From: Saprospira grandis str. Lewin
GTDB taxonomy: Bacteria > Bacteroidota > Bacteroidia > Chitinophagales > Saprospiraceae
Direction of reading: 5' to 3'
Assembly: GCF_000250635.1 (NCBI RefSeq)
Contig: NC_016940.1
Coordinates: 3,348,501-3,412,500 of the forward strand
DNA length: 64,000 nt
In this document: positions 31,807-40,202 of the stretch, piece after piece
How the letters are laid out: each line of letters starts with the position of its first letter
How positions within the stretch are numbered: position 1 is the first letter of the stretch
Program-made: the position numbers and the translations under genes
The notes under the pieces: model-generated
Databases searched by the model: none
Told to the model about the DNA's origin: nothing
What the model saw: the letters and a program-made list of their open reading frames with translations, nothing else

Positions 31807-32783
31807 CTACATCAATTCCAATTCAACCTTAGCCATTTGGCTTGCTGGATTATCAAAGAAGAGCAAGCGGTGGCCCGCAGGCAGTTGCAAGCTAACGCTT
31901 TGGTTGGGCTGCAACTCATAGATCTGAGCGGGGATATCATTTGCATTAGCGGCAGAGTAATACTTGACAGCCTCTCCCTCAAGATGTGTAATGCGGATGG
32001 TTTCCCCACCACGGAGCAAACCCTCCAGCTGCAGCGAGCGGCTTTCTGCGGCTAGATCTATCTCAAAGAGGCCATAATCTTCTTCTTCTGTGCTTTCTTC
32101 GCTGCTACCGTTGTTGCTGCGGCGGAAGTACTTGAGTTCGTAAAAGTCAGCCACCTGATTGATGTCTCGGTAATAGTGAAACTCTAGGCGGGCAAAGCAG
32201 GCAAAGAGTCCCAAAGACAATTCTTCTCGCTGCTGCTCGAGCAAAGTAGAGTTGTTATTGTAATGGTATTCTAGCCCCTGCTGTTCGTTGCGGAGATCTT
32301 CTAGTTGTTGGCCATAGCTGGCAACGGTAGTCCCTAGGTTAGCCAATTGGGGATCTTGGAGTAGATTGCGCCCCAAGGTTTTAACGAGTTGGATGCGAAC
32401 TTCAAGGCTATTATTTTGAAAAACGCCACGGCCCTGCGGAAAGAAGCTTTTGTACTGACGGCTCTGATTGTCATAGCTGATCTGAATCTCGGCGGCCCAA
32501 CGGCGAAGTAGGGGCCCGTTACTTCTTCTAGCAGCTCCTTAAACTCTGCTGTTTTTGCATGATAAGCCGTACGCCCATCAATAGAACGCTCATACTGCTG
32601 CAAGAAAGCAAAATAAAAAGGCTCGAAAAAGGTCAAGATGTCCTGAATGTCAGGATCCGTAGCCGCTTTGATGCGTAGCTTGCTCAAATGATCTGTAGCT
32701 AGCTGATACATTTTTTTGAAGGAGCCTTTCGTACTGCTATAAAAGAAATTACTTAGGGCTGCCCAATCTGGGTTTTGAAACAT
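31807..32783 (-). pseudogene. Hypothetical gene split by a -1 frameshift
   Basis: From ATG 32783 the first frame runs through EFKELLEEVTGP and then reads out of frame. Shifting by -1 at GGGCCCC (around 32511-32517) continues as LLRRWAAEIQISYDNQSRQY...LVKTLGRNLLQDPQ down to the stop at 31807, giving one protein of about 325 residues. The C-terminal part is hydrophilic with coiled-coil character (ASYGQQLEDLRNEQQGLEYH) and an acidic segment near SSEESTEEEDYG. I recognise no domain. Explanations are a real disabling mutation, a sequencing error in a G/C run, or programmed -1 slippage, since G-GGC-CCC fits the X-XXY-YYZ pattern in the right frame. It points away from its neighbours and stands alone. 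Confidence 0.7.
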
Positions 32784-32935
32784 AATAATAAAATTATTGG
32801 GGTTGTAAAATAGATAACGTTATAAACTTAGGTAAATACTTTTTAAATGTCAAGCTTTTTCCTAAATAATTATAACTTTTTTGGTATTTGCTGTTTACGA
32901 CTTATCAATTTGGTGCGTTAAATAGGGGATTTAGT
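32784..32935. other. AT-rich gap before the tandem array
   Basis: About 150 bp of AT-rich sequence with no ORF. It should hold the promoter of the split minus-strand gene, but I see no clear element. Confidence 0.4.
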
Positions 32936-33480
32936 TTGTAGTTGCAGAATAGGGCATAAAGGTTTTGATATGGTGTTCTGCAACTGCAGAATAGGGCGTA
33001 AAGGTTTTGATATGGTGTTCTGCAACTGCAGAATAGGGCATAAAGGTTTTGATATGGTGTTCTGCAACTGCAGAATAGGGCATAAAGGTTTTGATATGGT
33101 GTTCTGCAACTGCAGAATAGGGCATAAAGGTTTTGATATGGTGTTCTGCAACTGCAGAATAGGGCATAAAGGTTTTGATATGGTGTTCTGCAACTGCAGA
33201 ATAGGGCATAAAGGTTTTGATATGGTATTCTGCAACTGCAGAATAGGGCATAAAGGTTTTGATATGGTATTCTGCAACTGCAGAATAGGGCATAAAGGTT
33301 TTGATATGGTATTCTGCAACTGCAGAACAGGGCGTAAAGGTTTTGATGGGGTATTCTGCAGCTACAGAATAGGGCATAAAGGTTTTGATATGGTGTTCTG
33401 CAACTTCAGAATAGGGCGTAAAGGTTTTGATGGGGTGTTCTGCAACTGCAGAATAGGGCATAAAGGTTTTGATGGGCTTT
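32936..33480. repeat. 42-bp tandem array, about 13 copies
   Basis: The unit contains AGAATAGGGC(A/G)TAAAGGTTTTGAT then ATGGTGTTCTGCAACTGC or close variants. Most copies are identical, with changes concentrated in the last four. The junction carries the dyad TTCTGCA-AC-TGCAGAA. Because 42 is a multiple of 3 and the unit lacks stops in several frames, long ORFs appear on both strands. I regard these as artefacts. The array has no spacers, so it is not CRISPR. Its right end merges into GC-rich hairpin repeats. Confidence 0.85.
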
Positions 33481-33840
33481 TTGGCCTTCGGCCATGGCGG
33501 CAAAGCCGCCATCTGCAGCCTAAAGGCCGCAGCCAATCCAGTTGGGCCATCATCTTGCTCGCCGCAGGAGCTTAAAAGCCCCTGCTTCCAAGATAGAAGG
33601 CAGGGGCTTAGGTTTTTCAGGACCTGCGGCTTTTAAGCCGCAGGCCAAGTGGCGATAAAGAGCTAGCTTATTGGACCCTAATCTGGCTGCGGCTTTTAAG
33701 CTGCAGCCCATGGCCGCAGGCCAAACGGCCTAGCGATGCGGCGGGGTGGCCGTCAGGCCAGACCAAGGCGGCAAAGCCGCCGCAGGGCCGAGCGAACAGC
33801 GAGCCCCAAAGCGTAGCGCCTGCCGTAGGCAGGAGGCCCC
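33481..33840. repeat. Cluster of GC-rich hairpin fragments and a type C repeat
   Basis: Short palindromes occur first: TTGGCCTTCGGCCATGG, GGCGGCAAAGCCGCC and CTGCGGCTTTTAAGCCGCAG (twice). An inverted type C copy follows (33727-33840), whose minus-strand reading begins GGGGCCTCCTGCC and ends GCATCGCTAGGCC. With the array it accounts for the 1.15-kb gap before the restriction gene. Confidence 0.75.
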
Positions 33841-33933
33841 AAAAAATCATCCCTATCTAGATAGGCTGGACAAAAAAGAGCTTGATTTGTATTTTTTAGC
33901 TATTTTAACAGCCAGAACAAAACAAACAATACG

Positions 33934-36900
33934 ATGAACCCAGGAGGAAAACAAATAGAAAAGCTCAGCCAGCTTTTACCCAAATCATTATTGCAACATC
34001 AGATTCAAGCAAAGGAGTTGGCCCGCTTTGGGGAGCAGCTTAAGCGCTTTAAGTTGCAGATGGAGGGGCATGAGCTGCGGCAGGAGTCGGAGGAGAATGC
34101 AAAGACCTATATCAGCGAGTTTTTACGCAATAGCTTTTATCCCATAGATCGCTATACGATCAATACGCTGGACCGCTTGGATATGGTGATTCAGGAGGGA
34201 GATGCCGGCGCTAGGCCTTTGGTCCTTTTAGAATGTAAGCGGCCACAGAACCCCGCCGAGTTTCCTACGGTAAATAAGCTGAATACCAAAGCCCTACAAG
34301 AGCTTTTGCTCTATTATTTGCGGCAGCGGCTAGATGAACAGAACAATGATATTAAGCAGTTGGTCATTACGAATGGCAACGAATGGTTTTTCTTTTCGGC
34401 CAATAGCTTTTATGAATGCTTTTATAAGAATAAGGCCCTGATTCGGGAGTATGAGGCTTTCCGCGATGGGAAAAAAGACAGTAGCAAGACGGAGCTCTTT
34501 TATAAGGAGATTGCCCAAAAGTATATTGCCGAGCTTTTGGATGGGGAAACAGGCAAAAGCTTGCCCTTTTATTATCTAGACATCCGCAAAGAATTTAGTG
34601 AGCGGGCCTTGCTCTATGTCTACAAACTCTTTTCGCCTTATTATTTGTTGCGGGAGCCCCTAGGCAATGATAACAACCAGCTCAATAAGGAGTTTTATTA
34701 TGAGCTCTTGCATATTATGGGCCTAGAAGAGCAGCAAGAGAAGGGGAAAAAACTAATTGGTCGGGCCAGCCAAGGCAAGCGACATGATGCCTCTTTGCTA
34801 GAATCGACAATCTATGCCCTGAGCGAAACCGATGCCTTATATAAGGTAGATCGGCCTAGACAATATGGCCCGAATAAGGAGGAGCAGTATTTTCATCTGG
34901 GCTTAGAGCTCTCTTTGAGCTGGATCAACCGATTGCTGTTCCTCAAGTTGCTAGAGGCGCAGCTGATTCAGCAGGAGGAAGAACAAAAGGGCTTTCTGAA
35001 TTATCAGTTTTTGCCCAAGTTCAATAAGCTCAAGGAGCTGTTTTTCTCGGTTTTGGCCAAGCGAAAGGCCGACCGACATCAGCGGGTGCAGGCCGATTAT
35101 GCGCAGATCCCCTATCTAAATTCCTCTTTGTTTGAGGAGACAGCCCTAGAGCAAAATGTCCTTTCTATTTCGGCCCTAGAGGAGCTAGAACTGCCGCTTT
35201 ATGAAAAGACGGTGCTCAAGGATGCCAACCTCAAACGGATGCAGGGGAAATTGCCCCTACTAGATTATCTCTTCCGCTTTCTAGAGGCCTACAACTTTAG
35301 TGAGGCCGAGGGAGGCGAAGAACTCTTGCAGGAAGGCGAGCAGCAGAAGAGCCTGATTTCTGCCTCGGTGCTGGGGCTGATCTTTGAAAAGATCAATGGC
35401 TATCAGGATGGCTCTTTTTATACCCCCGCTTATATTACCATGTATATGAGTCGGCAGAGCCTGCAAAAGGCCGTGATTCAGAAGTTGGCCCAGGCTTTTG
35501 ATTTGGGGGAGGATATTGAAGATTTGGAGGAGTTGGATGATCGCCTTTATCGACAGCATTTTCGGAAGTGCAAAACAGAAGCAGAAAAAGAAAGCTTCCG
35601 TTTGGCCGTAAATGCCGAGATTGATAGCCTGCGCATCTGTGATCCCGCCGTAGGTTCGGGCCACTTTCTGGTCAGTGCGCTCAATGAGCTGCTCTATATT
35701 AAGAATGAGTTGGGGCTGCTGTTGGATCAGCAAAACAAACCTTTGCGGATTGAGCTAGAGATTGAAAATGATGAGTTGATTATCCGTTATCGGGAAGGCG
35801 ACTTATATGTATATAGTAGAAAGGGGGATCGCTCTCAGGATATCCAACAGGCGATCTTTGAGAACAAGCGGCATTTGATTGAGAACTGTTTGTTTGGGGT
35901 AGACCTCAACCCCAATTCGGTTAAGATTTGCCGTTTGCGCCTCTGGATTGAGTTGCTCAAGCATGCCTATTATACCGAGGATGGCGAATTGCAGACCCTG
36001 CCCAATATTGATATCAATATTAAGACGGGCAACTCCTTGATTAGTCGCTTTGCCTTGGAGGAGGATTTGTCTGCCGCCTTTAAACAAAAGGGCCGCAAGA
36101 AAAAAGGAGCCATGCAGCCCAAATATAGTTTGAATGATTACCGCAATGCCGTGGCCAGCTATAAGAGCAGCAATGATAAGGGCAAAAAGCGGGAGATCAT
36201 GCAGATTATCCAAGAGGTAAAAGCTGGTTTTCAGGAAAGCCTCAGCCGCAAATTTATTGCGCAGGTGTCCAAGGTCAGAGGAGCCTATGCCAAGAAAAAG
36301 GAAGAACTAGATAACCTCAAGCTCTTTGGTCAGAAGATTAGCAAGGCCGAAAAAACAAAGCTCAAAAGCCTCAAGAATAAACTCGCTAAGGTAGAGGCCG
36401 AAAAAGAAGCCCTGATTAACAATGAAATCTATGACCGAGCCTTTGAATGGCGCTTCGAGTTTCCAGAGGTACTGAATGAGGATGGTAGCTTTAGGGGCTT
36501 TGATGTGGTGATTGGGAATCCGCCTTATATTCAACTGCAACAGAATGGGGGCGCTTTGGCTAAGCTTTATCAAGATCAGGGCTATACTGTTTTCAATCGA
36601 TCAGGAGATATTTATATGCTCTTTTATGAAAAAGCGGAGCAGTTACTTAGAGAAGGGGGAACTGTGAATTTTATTACGGGAAGTGCTTGGCTAAGAGCAA
36701 AAGGGGCTAGAGCTTTACGCAATTTCTTTACAGAAAAAATGCGGACCCTAGCCGTAGTTGATTTATCGGACTGTCAAATTTTTGATACGGCAACTGTATT
36801 GACTAGTCTAGGTTTTTTCCAAAGAAACAGCCCTCTATTCCCTATAAAAGCATTAAGAATTGTTCGAGCCGAGCAAGAAAAACTAGATGATTTGGCTACT

Positions 36901-37821
36901 TACTTTGCTGCACATCATATAGATATGGATGAGTTTGAAAAGGATGAAGCTTGGATCATTTTAGATAAGGAGCGGCATATTATTAAGCAAAAAGTAAGTG
37001 CAGAGGGTAAAGCCTTGAGGGATTGGGATGTAGAAATTAACTATGGGATTAAGACTGGCTATAATGAGGCTTTTGTGATTAGCCAAGAGCAAAGAGATGC
37101 CCTAATTAAGGCAGACCCCAAGAGCGCAGAGGTCCTAAAACCAATCCTAAGAGGAAGAGATATTGGGCGTTATTCGCTTAATTTTAGTGATTTGTGGCTA
37201 GTGTTTATTCCTTGGCATTTTCCACTGCATGAGGACAGTACAATTACAGGTGTTTCTCAGGAGGCTGAGTCAGAGTTTGAGAAAAGTTATCCAGCCGTAT
37301 ATCAACATTTAGTCAATCATAAGGATCGGCTATCTGCTAGAAATAAGGCAGAAACAGGAATTCGTTATGAGTGGTATGCTCTTCAACGCTGGGCAGCAAA
37401 TTACTGGCAACAATTTGATCAACCGAAGCTTATTTACCCGAATATGACTAAGTTTCTGCCTTTTGCGCTTGATTTGAAAGGAGAGTACTATACGAATCAG
37501 AAGTGTTTTATCATGACAGGAGCTGCTGTATATTATTTAACAGCCTTTTTTAATTCAAAGCTATTTCGCTATTGTTTTGCGGATAACTTTCCAGAATTGC
37601 AGGGCAATACAAAAGAGCCTAGTAAAGTATATATGGAGCTAATACCTATAAAAGAACCTAGTCCAGCAGAGGAAGCTGTTTTAAAGGAGCTCGTCGAACA
37701 GCGTTTAGCGGCTGTTAGTAAGGAGGAGCAGCGGCAACTAGAGGAGGAGATTGATCGGGCGGTTTATGCCTTATATGGATTGACAGAGGAGGAGATCATG
37801 ATGGTAGAGGGGGGGAGCTAG
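33934..37821 (+). CDS. Type IIG restriction-modification enzyme
   Basis: A single 1295-aa polypeptide with nuclease, methyltransferase and specificity parts. The N-terminal PD-(D/E)xK-like nuclease has D83...E100-C-K102 (LVLLECKRPQ). The gamma-class N6-adenine methyltransferase has motif I D570PAVGSGHFLV and motif IV N862PPY. The C-terminal third (about 870-1260) is a TaqI/Eco57I-like target recognition domain ending TEEEIMMVEG. No separate R, M or S gene is nearby, as expected for IIG. From about base 36540 codon use becomes more AT-rich, suggesting the recognition domain was acquired separately. The recognition sequence cannot be read from the protein. Confidence 0.87.
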   Translation: MNPGGKQIEKLSQLLPKSLLQHQIQAKELARFGEQLKRFKLQMEGHELRQESEENAKTYISEFLRNSFYPIDRYTINTLDRLDMVIQEGDAGARPLVLLECKRPQNPAEFPTVNKLNTKALQELLLYYLRQRLDEQNNDIKQLVITNGNEWFFFSANSFYECFYKNKALIREYEAFRDGKKDSSKTELFYKEIAQKYIAELLDGETGKSLPFYYLDIRKEFSERALLYVYKLFSPYYLLREPLGNDNNQLNKEFYYELLHIMGLEEQQEKGKKLIGRASQGKRHDASLLESTIYALSETDALYKVDRPRQYGPNKEEQYFHLGLELSLSWINRLLFLKLLEAQLIQQEEEQKGFLNYQFLPKFNKLKELFFSVLAKRKADRHQRVQADYAQIPYLNSSLFEETALEQNVLSISALEELELPLYEKTVLKDANLKRMQGKLPLLDYLFRFLEAYNFSEAEGGEELLQEGEQQKSLISASVLGLIFEKINGYQDGSFYTPAYITMYMSRQSLQKAVIQKLAQAFDLGEDIEDLEELDDRLYRQHFRKCKTEAEKESFRLAVNAEIDSLRICDPAVGSGHFLVSALNELLYIKNELGLLLDQQNKPLRIELEIENDELIIRYREGDLYVYSRKGDRSQDIQQAIFENKRHLIENCLFGVDLNPNSVKICRLRLWIELLKHAYYTEDGELQTLPNIDINIKTGNSLISRFALEEDLSAAFKQKGRKKKGAMQPKYSLNDYRNAVASYKSSNDKGKKREIMQIIQEVKAGFQESLSRKFIAQVSKVRGAYAKKKEELDNLKLFGQKISKAEKTKLKSLKNKLAKVEAEKEALINNEIYDRAFEWRFEFPEVLNEDGSFRGFDVVIGNPPYIQLQQNGGALAKLYQDQGYTVFNRSGDIYMLFYEKAEQLLREGGTVNFITGSAWLRAKGARALRNFFTEKMRTLAVVDLSDCQIFDTATVLTSLGFFQRNSPLFPIKALRIVRAEQEKLDDLATYFAAHHIDMDEFEKDEAWIILDKERHIIKQKVSAEGKALRDWDVEINYGIKTGYNEAFVISQEQRDALIKADPKSAEVLKPILRGRDIGRYSLNFSDLWLVFIPWHFPLHEDSTITGVSQEAESEFEKSYPAVYQHLVNHKDRLSARNKAETGIRYEWYALQRWAANYWQQFDQPKLIYPNMTKFLPFALDLKGEYYTNQKCFIMTGAAVYYLTAFFNSKLFRYCFADNFPELQGNTKEPSKVYMELIPIKEPSPAEEAVLKELVEQRLAAVSKEEQRQLEEEIDRAVYALYGLTEEEIMMVEGGS

Positions 37822-37826
37822 GATTT

Positions 37827-37974
37827 GGGGCCCGCGGCCAGCAAGCTGGCCGCCGCTATGCTGCGGGGCTAAATTTAATGAGGGTTTCAACCCTCATCTA
37901 TATATCATTGCGAAGCAAGACCATTGTTGCGGTGGGTTTTAACCTACCGAAACGGGCCTCCGCAGCGCTGGGCC
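37827..37974 (+). repeat. GC-rich type B repeat with an embedded type D repeat
   Basis: Nearly identical to the chimeric copy at 31554: GGGGCCCGCGGCCAGC, then the type D element (37877-37956), then CGCAGCGCTGGGCC. The match over about 140 bp implies recent copying. Confidence 0.8.
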
Positions 37975-38093
37975 GTTTGACCTTCGGCCATGGGGCGAAA
38001 TGAAATGAGCCTGCAGGGCTGAGTTCGCTATTGTTTAAGCTATAATTTAATCTAGCCTAAGGCTTTTTGTCTTGGGGACAAAACAAAAAATAA

Positions 38094-38636
38094 ATGAAAT
38101 CTAAACTCATTGCGGCTGTATTGGCCATTACGTTGGGCTTTTTAGGGGCTCATAAATTCTATTTAGGAAGGACCAAACAAGCTGTTTTATATATGACCTT
38201 ATTTTGGACCACGATACCGGCGCTATTGGCCTTAGTAGACTTTTTGGTCTTGATATTCATGAGTGAAGAGCTGTTTGAGCAGACTTATATGCCCGATTTT
38301 TATCGGACCAAGATAGAGTCGCTTCGTCGAGAGAATGATAAGAACGAAAAAGAAAATGAAAAGATGAGACGGGAAGTACATGCGGCATCTATGGAAAATC
38401 AATATCAGGAAAAATACGCACAGGCAATAGCCGATGAGAAGGTTTGGATTGGGATGAGCAAAGAGATGCTTATCGAAGTTTTTGGATATCCAGAAAAAGA
38501 GAAAAAGCATTTGACCCAAGAGGGCAAGAATGAAAGATATTATTATGGAGAATATCCCCATCCTCAAGGGCATCGGGCTTATCGTTTAGAGGTTCAGCTA
38601 GAAAATGAAAAGGTAATTGGAATAAAAGAGTTGTAG
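38094..38636 (+). CDS. TM2-domain membrane protein with coiled coil
   Basis: A 180-aa protein. An N-terminal TM2 domain (about 1-60) has LGFLGAHKFYLGRTKQAVLY and a second helix ending VDFLVLIFM. A charged coiled coil (RRENDKNEKENEKMRREV) follows. The C-terminal segment EKVWIGMSKEMLIEVFGYPE resembles the BamE/SmpA-like hairpin seen in outer-membrane assembly lipoproteins. TM2 proteins are widespread with no agreed function. It stands alone between repeat clusters. Confidence 0.8.
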   Translation: MKSKLIAAVLAITLGFLGAHKFYLGRTKQAVLYMTLFWTTIPALLALVDFLVLIFMSEELFEQTYMPDFYRTKIESLRRENDKNEKENEKMRREVHAASMENQYQEKYAQAIADEKVWIGMSKEMLIEVFGYPEKEKKHLTQEGKNERYYYGEYPHPQGHRAYRLEVQLENEKVIGIKEL

Positions 38637-38643
38637 TTTTTTT

Positions 38644-38768
38644 GGGGCCCGCGGCCAGCAAGCTGGCCGCCGCTATGCTGCGGGGCTCACTGTTCGTTCG
38701 GCCCTTCGCTTTTCGCTCTGCTCAAAGCTCGGTCTGGCCTGACGGCCACCCGCTCCGCAGCGCTGGGC
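38644..38768 (+). repeat. GC-rich modular hairpin repeat, type B
   Basis: GGGGCCCGCGGCCAGC...CGCAGCGCTGGGCC with the GCTCGGCCC and GGTCTGGCC-TGAC-GGCC core. Confidence 0.8.
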
Positions 38769-38837
38769 CTGCTCATCTTTTATGTTTCCTTTTGGCCATC
38801 TTCTTCGGCGGTTGGGCAGTTTTGTATAGGACCAGTC

Positions 38838-38863
38838 GCCCCCTCCTTCGAGGGGGCTTTTTT
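38838..38863 (+). terminator. Intrinsic terminator
   Basis: GCCCCCT, CCTTCG, AGGGGGC, then TTTTTT. It follows the TM2 gene after the repeat at 38644. Confidence 0.8.
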
Positions 38864-38918
38864 GTGCTTCGGTTAATGGTTGTTTTAGGGAAGGTGGTTA
38901 GGGGCTGGCTGGAATATG

Positions 38919-39205
38919 CTGTAGGTTGAAACCTACAGCCAATTAACAAATGCATTTTAATATGGTATGGAGGGTTAAAACCCTCCATAGATAAACAGCT
39001 TCTGGGCGGTATAAATCATAAATGCGGTGGCTAAGAGATCCGTTAAAAGTATGAGGGTTTCAACCCTCATACATATATCATTGCGAAGCAATACTGCTGT
39101 TGTATGGCTGTAGGTTTCAACCTACAGGCCCAGATAGCAGGCCCGAAGGGCCGAGCAGACCTGCGAGCCCTGCAAGGGCCCGGCCGCCAAAGGCGGCAGG
39201 CCCCA
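38919..39205. repeat. Cluster of type D hairpins and a GC-rich fragment
   Basis: CTGTAGGTTGAAACCTACAG, TGGAGGGTTAAAACCCTCCA, TGAGGGTTTCAACCCTCA with ATTGCGAAGCAAT, and CTGTAGGTTTCAACCTACAG follow each other, then a shortened inverted GC-rich element (39141-39205). Between 39206 and 39409 the sequence is AT-rich and should hold the promoter of the next gene. Confidence 0.75.
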
Positions 39206-39409
39206 AAAAAATATTATCCTCCAGATAGGGTTTCAGGCCGCAGGCCTAGAGTTTTTGCCCTTCAATATTAGGTATTCGCCCAAAAAGAGCTAAATTAAAG
39301 GCCTTAAGACATCTTAACATAAAGGGAACCTTTGTTAAAAAAGAAACCTTAGACTAGATGTCTATTCATTTTAATAGGTTCATGAACCCCTAGATTTAAT
39401 TATTCCCCT

Positions 39410-40156
39410 ATGATGGAGCTTATCCAGGCGGCCTTATCGGCCTCCAATCTTCTTTGGACCGTTCTGTTTGTATTGGTCATTCTATATTGGTTGTCGGTAG
39501 TATTGGGCGCTCTAGATATAGAGAGCTTTGATATGGACCTAGATGCCGATGTAGACGTCGATGTAGATGTAGATGTAGACGTCGATGCAGACATTGATGT
39601 AGATGCGGATGTAGATGCCGATGTAGATGCTGATGTAGATGCTGATGTAGATGCTGATGCAGATACAGAAGTTTCTGCTGGGGCGCAAGTTTCTTGGTGG
39701 ATCGGTACGCTCCGCTTTTTCAATTTGGGCAAACTGCCCTTTATGATTCTCTTTTCCCTATTTATATTGAGTGCTTGGAGCATTTCGGTCTTATTGAACC
39801 ATGAGGGAAGCTTTTACAATCCGGAGAATACAATTACACTGGCCCTCATTTCTCTTTTGCCCAATATTTTGGTCAGTGCTTTAATCATGAAAATCTTGTC
39901 ATCGCCTTTGGTGCCTATTTTTGCCAAGCTAGATACTTCGGTAAAGGCGATAGATTATAAAGGAAAAGTAGGGACCGTCCTCACAGAGATTGCCCCAGAT
40001 AGCATGGGCCAGATTAAGGTCTTTGTGAATGATTCGGTTTCTACGGTATCGGCCAAAAGCATAGAAAAAGAAATCAAGAAGGGCCAAAAGGTCTTAATTG
40101 TGGATGAGCTGCAGCAGGAAAACTGCTTTGTGGTCGTCCCTGCCGATGAACATTAA
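39410..40156 (+). CDS. OB-fold (NfeD/YqiJ-like) membrane protein with an Asp-rich tract
   Basis: A 248-aa protein. TM1 is near residues 12-33. An extramembrane segment (about 44-87) is almost pure Asp alternating with Val or Ala. Two further TM helices ([20 protein letters not shown] and [19 protein letters not shown]) follow, then a C-terminal OB-fold ([38 protein letters not shown]). The layout resembles YqiJ, which pairs with the flotillin YqiK in other bacteria; a flotillin gene lies two genes downstream. The acidic tract may bind Ca2+ and is encoded by a degenerate DNA repeat (39539-39664). Confidence 0.78.
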   Translation: MMELIQAALSASNLLWTVLFVLVILYWLSVVLGALDIESFDMDLDADVDVDVDVDVDVDADIDVDADVDADVDADVDADVDADADTEVSAGAQVSWWIGTLRFFNLGKLPFMILFSLFILSAWSISVLLNHEGSFYNPENTITLALISLLPNILVSALIMKILSSPLVPIFAKLDTSVKAIDYKGKVGTVLTEIAPDSMGQIKVFVNDSVSTVSAKSIEKEIKKGQKVLIVDELQQENCFVVVPADEH

Positions 40157-40202
40157 AAAAGCCAAAATACCTACCTTATACCTATCTAATTATTGTCAAA
40201 TT

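Noticed and set aside
32936-33480. CRISPR array
   Set aside because: Units are contiguous and identical with no unique spacers, and no cas genes are in the window.
32918-33575. Long ORFs on both strands across the 42-bp array
   Set aside because: The unit length is divisible by three and has no stops in several frames, so all these frames are open by construction. The proteins are simple 14-residue repeats with no start signal or family match.
39400-39783. Minus-strand ORF with (Ser-Ala/Thr)n repeats
   Set aside because: It is the antisense of the Asp-Val tract and has no independent support.
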